From NCBI GenBank assembly GCA_003024985.2, contig PXIH01S0010510.1: a stretch of 12,557 nucleotides of DNA. The stretch is one strand, 5' to 3'. The notes under the pieces are model-generated. The model was not told the DNA's origin. It worked only from the letters and a program-made list of their open reading frames with translations, and did not search any database. Both the position numbers and the translations under genes were made by a program. Shown piece after piece: positions 9,830 through 12,557 of the stretch. Source of the stretch: Euperipatoides rowelli (lineage: Eukaryota > Onychophora > Udeonychophora > Euonychophora > Peripatopsidae). The stretch's first letter is position 1. Each line of letters starts with the position of its first letter.

Positions 9830-9927
9830 TAAAAATGGACAATAAGCAGCCAGAACTGCAGCAAACACCAGACTATCCATTAAATCATACTCAAAATTTA
9901 CAATCCAGCGAGATGATGGTATACCTC
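9830..9927 (-). CDS. CFAP47: Exon of CFAP47-like gene: start of the visible CH-like region
   Basis: A 98-base exon. The minus-strand acceptor is TATATTTTAG (AG at 9929-9928). The donor is TTTTTA before GTAAGT (intron from 9829). It begins in the middle of a codon (two bases, GA, complete a codon started in the upstream exon), then encodes GIPSSRWIVNFEYDLMDSLV and FAAVLAAYCPFL. The D-x-x-DSLVFAAVLAAYCP stretch is typical of a calponin-homology-type helix (aspartate followed by an alanine- and leucine-rich helix) and is what first suggested CFAP47. The preceding exon was not found in the window up to 12557, so the intron upstream is at least 2.6 kb and would contain both retroelements. Confidence 0.8.
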
Positions 9928-10384
9928 CTAAAATATATAAAATAGAACTTCATATAAAAAGAATTTATGAAATATTTTCTAAATTAACAAATACTGTTTA
10001 TAAATAAATATCTGCTGTATTGAAGAGATCTATCAGTATCATGGAGAAACCTAAAGGTCTTGTACTTTTTCTATTGTGTGTAGTTATTGGTATTTCTTTC
10101 AAAATTTAAACACACTTTATTGACTAAAGAAAGTCAATTATTGTGAAAAGTGTAACAATAAATTCTTATATGTGTACCCATCATTTATTTAATGGTACCA
10201 TATTTTAAAAATTGGGAAAAAAATTTAAGCATTAATTTTTCATATTTTTTATTTGTTTTATTTTTTTAAAACTATTAATTATTTATTACAAACAAATATT
10301 TAACCTTTTTTTATCTCCCCATAATGATAGCCAGATCCAGATAGTGGTCCTGTATAAATTAACTAAAATATTACTCTAAAATCA
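9928..10384. other. Intron or intergenic AT-rich sequence
   Basis: I see no exon, RNA gene or repeat family here. The sequence is very AT-rich, with several T and A runs, and separates the first visible exon from the LINE remnant. Confidence 0.5.
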
Positions 10385-10786
10385 TTGTTAATATTAGCTT
10401 ATCTTCAAAACCTCGTGATATTAATACACTCTATTTATAAAAAGATTCCCATTTATAAACTGAAATTGTTCAAAAGAGATCCTTTGATTGCTGGAATGAG
10501 ATTCTTTGAGGCTCTACCCAGAGAGTTAAAGTTAATAAATGTGAAGAAAAAAAATTATCAAGTGAATTGAAGAATTACTTAGTAAATAAATGTAGGCTAT
10601 GTACAGTATACATTGTTTGGATGTTTTTTGGATTTAGTATTTTTGAATTTGTTTTTTGATTTTGTTTTTAAATCTTTTTGTATAAATTTCATATTGTTTT
10701 TTATGTATTTTCTTATGTAAACAATTTTTGACGCAGCCGATACTTTGTACAAAAGTCTATGGAAATAAAGTAATTTTTTATTTATC
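10385..10786 (+). mobile_element. 5'-truncated non-LTR retrotransposon (LINE) tail
   Basis: A plus-strand frame at 10385-10570 encodes a segment with YKLKLFKRDPLIAGMRFFEA followed by LPRELK. This is the kind of sequence found at the very C-terminus of LINE reverse-transcriptase proteins, where a hydrophobic FF/LF is followed by LPxELK/R and then a lysine-rich tail. The frame breaks in the A run near 10547-10553, and the lysine-rich tail continues in another frame past 10600. The element then has a T-rich 3' region, the phrase GACGCAGCC near 10731, and an AATAAA at 10764-10769 followed by an AT tail. All upstream domains (endonuclease and polymerase core) are absent, which is usual for 5'-truncated insertions. 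The left boundary is uncertain. Confidence 0.55.
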
Positions 10787-11080
10787 TACCACATAAATTA
10801 ATCATCATTTAAATATAGTCAAATTTACTTAAAAAAAACATTTAGGCTAATACAATAGTATCTTCTCAATAATAACATGAGACAACTTATAAGCTTTATT
10901 AGTTAGTTTTAATAATGTTTAGTATCACATTAAGTGAAAAATCAAACATGACTAGCCTTGAGCGAAACTTCAACAACTACAATGTGACCCCCATATGTCA
11001 GCATGATTAGTGTTACATAATATGGTCACCATACCAACAAACATTATGTATTAGGTAAATATTATATTATGTATTTGAAG
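10787..11080. other. Short AT-rich spacer between two retroelements
   Basis: Nothing recognisable lies between the end of the LINE tail and the first LTR. Confidence 0.6.
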
Positions 11081-11274
11081 TGTTCTAGTCACAGAGACAT
11101 ATATAATGAGGTAGAGAAAATACCTTTAATAATAACTAGACAGGAAAGGGTTTTTCCTGTATACAATTTTACTAAACTAAAAGCTAGTTCTATAACAAAG
11201 ATTCAGAATATCAATAATAATGTGCATGAGCTGCACTGTACTGTATATGCAGTGTTCTAAGCATTTGTAATACA
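11081..11274 (-). repeat. 3' LTR, 194 bp
   Basis: It aligns over its full length with 12311-12503. I count five substitutions (four transitions) and one single-base indel in a T run. On the minus strand it opens TGTATTAC and ends CTAGAACA. The pol frame has no stop before it and runs into the LTR as far as 11177. The polypurine tract ends nine bases upstream instead of directly at the LTR, so the true 5' edge could be a few bases further out. Confidence 0.9.
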
Positions 11275-11283
11275 GACAGTTAT

Positions 11284-11293
11284 CCCCCTTTTT
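11284..11293 (-). other. Polypurine tract (AAAAAGGGGG on the minus strand)
   Basis: Ten purines in a row sit just upstream of the 3' LTR. In LTR retrotransposons this tract primes plus-strand DNA synthesis. Normally it abuts the LTR. Here nine bases (ATAACTGTC) intervene before the LTR start shared with the other copy. Confidence 0.75.
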
Positions 11294-12285
11294 GTAATTG
11301 AACGTTAGGCGGTCTGAAGGTTCCGGAACCTGGAAGAGTACCGGATTGCCGGGGTGGTTGGCTGGAGGAGTACTGGGTCTAAGGTTACTGACAGGTATTA
11401 TGTCGTCCGAGGCTGTGTTCATATTGGGGGCACTCGGGGTTCGCAGGTGGGTCCAATCCTTGTCAGGTGGAGTTTTAGGGGCCATGGGTTTAGGGGTTTC
11501 CACAGAGTCTGGAAGGTGGCATGGACGCACCTGGTCCATGTGTCTCTTTCCCTCCTTTCCGTTTTCGAATAGGATCCAGAAGGTGACGGGGCTTAGAATT
11601 CTTTTGATAGTCCCGATGCGCTGTCCGATGGAGAATTTTCCCTTAAAATTGCCGATGGGGATGGTGGTAAGGGGTTGATTCTTAGTAGGCGGTCTCGCAG
11701 GGTTCATCCGAGGAGCATCTGGGCTGGTGTTTGTCCTAGAGTCACGTGTGGAGTGCACCTATATTTGAAATTAATTGGTTTAATCTGATCTGTAGAGGGA
11801 CTTTTGTGTCCTTACCAAGTTTAATTAGCAAGGTTTTGAAAGTGTCAATGAATTTCTCCACCTGGCCATTGGAGGCGGGGTGGTAGGGTGGGCTTTTTGT
11901 GTGGGAAATTCCCCGGTTTTTGCAGAATTGTTTGAAGAGGTTGGAGGTGAACTAAGTGCTGTTGTCGGAGACTAGGTGGCAAGGGTAACCAAAGCGGGTG
12001 AAGACCTTATCTAGTTCAAACATGATGGAGTTAGAGTCTATTCAGGAGAGAATTGAGACCTTTGGCCACTTGGAGAATGTGTCAACCAGCACCAGGAACA
12101 TTTCCCCCAGGAAGGGTCCCATCAAGTCCAGGTGAACTTTTTGCCAGGGTCCACCCGGCCTGATCCAGTGGTGCTGTGGGGTTTTTGGCTTGGAGTTGGC
12201 AAGTCTTACAGGAAAGCAATCATGTTGAATTTCAGTCAATTTTGGCCATCAGCAGATGGAGCGGGCCAGGAACTTCATTTTTACT
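11294..12285 (-). pseudogene. Integrase region of Gypsy pol, broken
   Basis: Integrase inserts the DNA copy of the element into the genome. Reading minus, the remnant starts inside the HHCC zinc finger (MKFLARSIC) and continues to a CKTCQ knuckle. It then gives WIRPGGPWQKVHLDLMGPF and VDTFSKWP of the catalytic core, a VSDN motif, an SNGQVEKF motif, and a C-terminal KRHMDQVR of a GPY/F-type module. The acidic triad is present: Asp at 12126-12128, Asp at 11964-11966 and Glu at 11856-11858. The last two are 36 residues apart, the DD35E spacing. Breaks: TGA at 12249-12251, a frame change around 12220 and back near 12185, TGA at 12042-12044, TAG at 11952-11954, a frame change near 11775, TGA at 11704-11706, and another frame change before about 11680. 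The histidines of the zinc finger are lost with the deletion. It cannot encode a working integrase. Confidence 0.85.
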
Positions 12286-12303
12286 ATCCCATCCTCGTCG
12301 CCA
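12286..12303 (-). other. Primer-binding site for tRNA-Ser(GCU)
   Basis: The plus strand reads ATCCCATCCTCGTCGCCA, which is the 3' end of eukaryotic tRNA-Ser(GCU) including its added CCA, matching over 18 bases. On the element's strand this gives TGGCGACGAGGATGGGAT, seven bases inside the 5' LTR. Reverse transcription would be primed here. The match to the tRNA is from memory of the conserved tRNA sequence. Confidence 0.85.
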
Positions 12304-12310
12304 AATAAAA

Positions 12311-12503
12311 TGTCCTAGTCACAGAGACATATACAACGAGGTAGAGAAAATACCTTTAATAATAACTAGACAGGAAAGGGTTTTCCTGTATACAATTTTA
12401 CTAAACTAAAAGCTAGTTCTATAACAAAGGTTCAGAATATCAATAATAATGTGCATGAGCTGCACTGTACTGTATATGCAGTGTTCTAAGCATTTTTAAT
12501 ACA
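12311..12503 (-). repeat. 5' LTR, 193 bp
   Basis: The partner of 11081-11274. On the minus strand it starts TGTATTAA and ends CTAGGACA, followed seven bases later by the primer-binding site, which identifies it as the 5' LTR. It contains TATA-like stretches but no promoter element I can assign with confidence. Confidence 0.9.
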
Positions 12504-12557
12504 GTTGGAATCTATTATAAAGGATTTGATTATGGTTTACTTAAATAGGAATTCTTT

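Larger units (their letters stand above)
11081..12503 (-). mobile_element. Defective Ty3/Gypsy LTR retrotransposon (integrase-only remnant)
   Basis: A 1,423-bp element read on the minus strand. In order it has the 5' LTR (12503-12311), a 7-base spacer, the primer-binding site (12303-12286), a broken integrase coding region, a polypurine tract (11293-11284) and the 3' LTR (11274-11081). The LTRs start TG and end CA. Leader, gag, protease, reverse transcriptase and RNase H are all missing. The zinc-finger, catalytic-core and GPY/F-like C-terminal order, with a tRNA-Ser primer site, suggests the Mag-type branch of Gypsy elements. That branch assignment is my inference. The five bases on each side (TGAAG left, GTTGG right on the plus strand) do not match, so no target duplication is visible. 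Confidence 0.85.

Noticed and set aside
11298-11678. Long plus-strand open frame opposite the integrase remnant
   Set aside because: It is antisense to a recognisable Gypsy integrase C-terminal region and shows no family features of its own.

Overview
This is an AT-rich eukaryotic genomic window, not a bacterial or plasmid one. It has no operons or ribosome-binding-site-led genes. It carries short exons bounded by GT/AG splice signals, separated by introns of 331 to about 5,980 bases, together with retrotransposon remnants and many homopolymer runs. The five exons belong to one gene on the minus strand. Its encoded protein resembles CFAP47, a large axonemal protein of motile cilia and sperm tails. 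This points to an animal with motile cilia or flagellated sperm. An arthropod or other invertebrate is my guess from the element types and word use, but the species cannot be fixed from the sequence.

Layout. The minus-strand gene enters from the right. Its exons, in transcription order, are 9927-9830, 8140-8024, 2044-1949, 1617-1483 and 1118-852. They encode about 237 residues: the C-terminal part of a calponin-homology-like domain, then a linker and a beta-sandwich (ASH/Hydin-type) domain. The first and last exons of the gene lie outside the window. The 6 kb intron (2045-8023) holds a 1,152-bp non-autonomous element (3849-5000). That element has imperfect terminal inverted repeats, TTAA-like flanks and palindromic GTTCCGGAAC motifs. 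The intron also holds a cluster of nested inverted repeats at 6868-7037. The 1.7 kb intron (8141-9829) holds a degenerate 60-bp G-rich tandem repeat.

Upstream of the exons (right side of the window) lie two retroelements. At 10385-10786 is the 5'-truncated tail of a non-LTR retrotransposon on the plus strand, ending in an AATAAA-containing 3' tail. At 11081-12503 is a compact Ty3/Gypsy-type LTR element on the minus strand. It has two 193/194-bp LTRs, an 18-base primer-binding site matching the 3' end of tRNA-Ser(GCU), a polypurine tract, and an integrase-only pol remnant.

The most interesting object is this Gypsy element. Everything between the primer-binding site and the middle of the integrase zinc finger is missing. 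The surviving integrase keeps the three catalytic acidic residues at exact DD35E spacing but is broken by several stops and frameshifts. The LTRs differ at only five positions plus one indel. Intact cis-signals, degraded coding sequence and similar LTRs together suggest a defective element mobilised by a relative. I found no bacterial-type defence system, CRISPR array, tRNA or rRNA gene.
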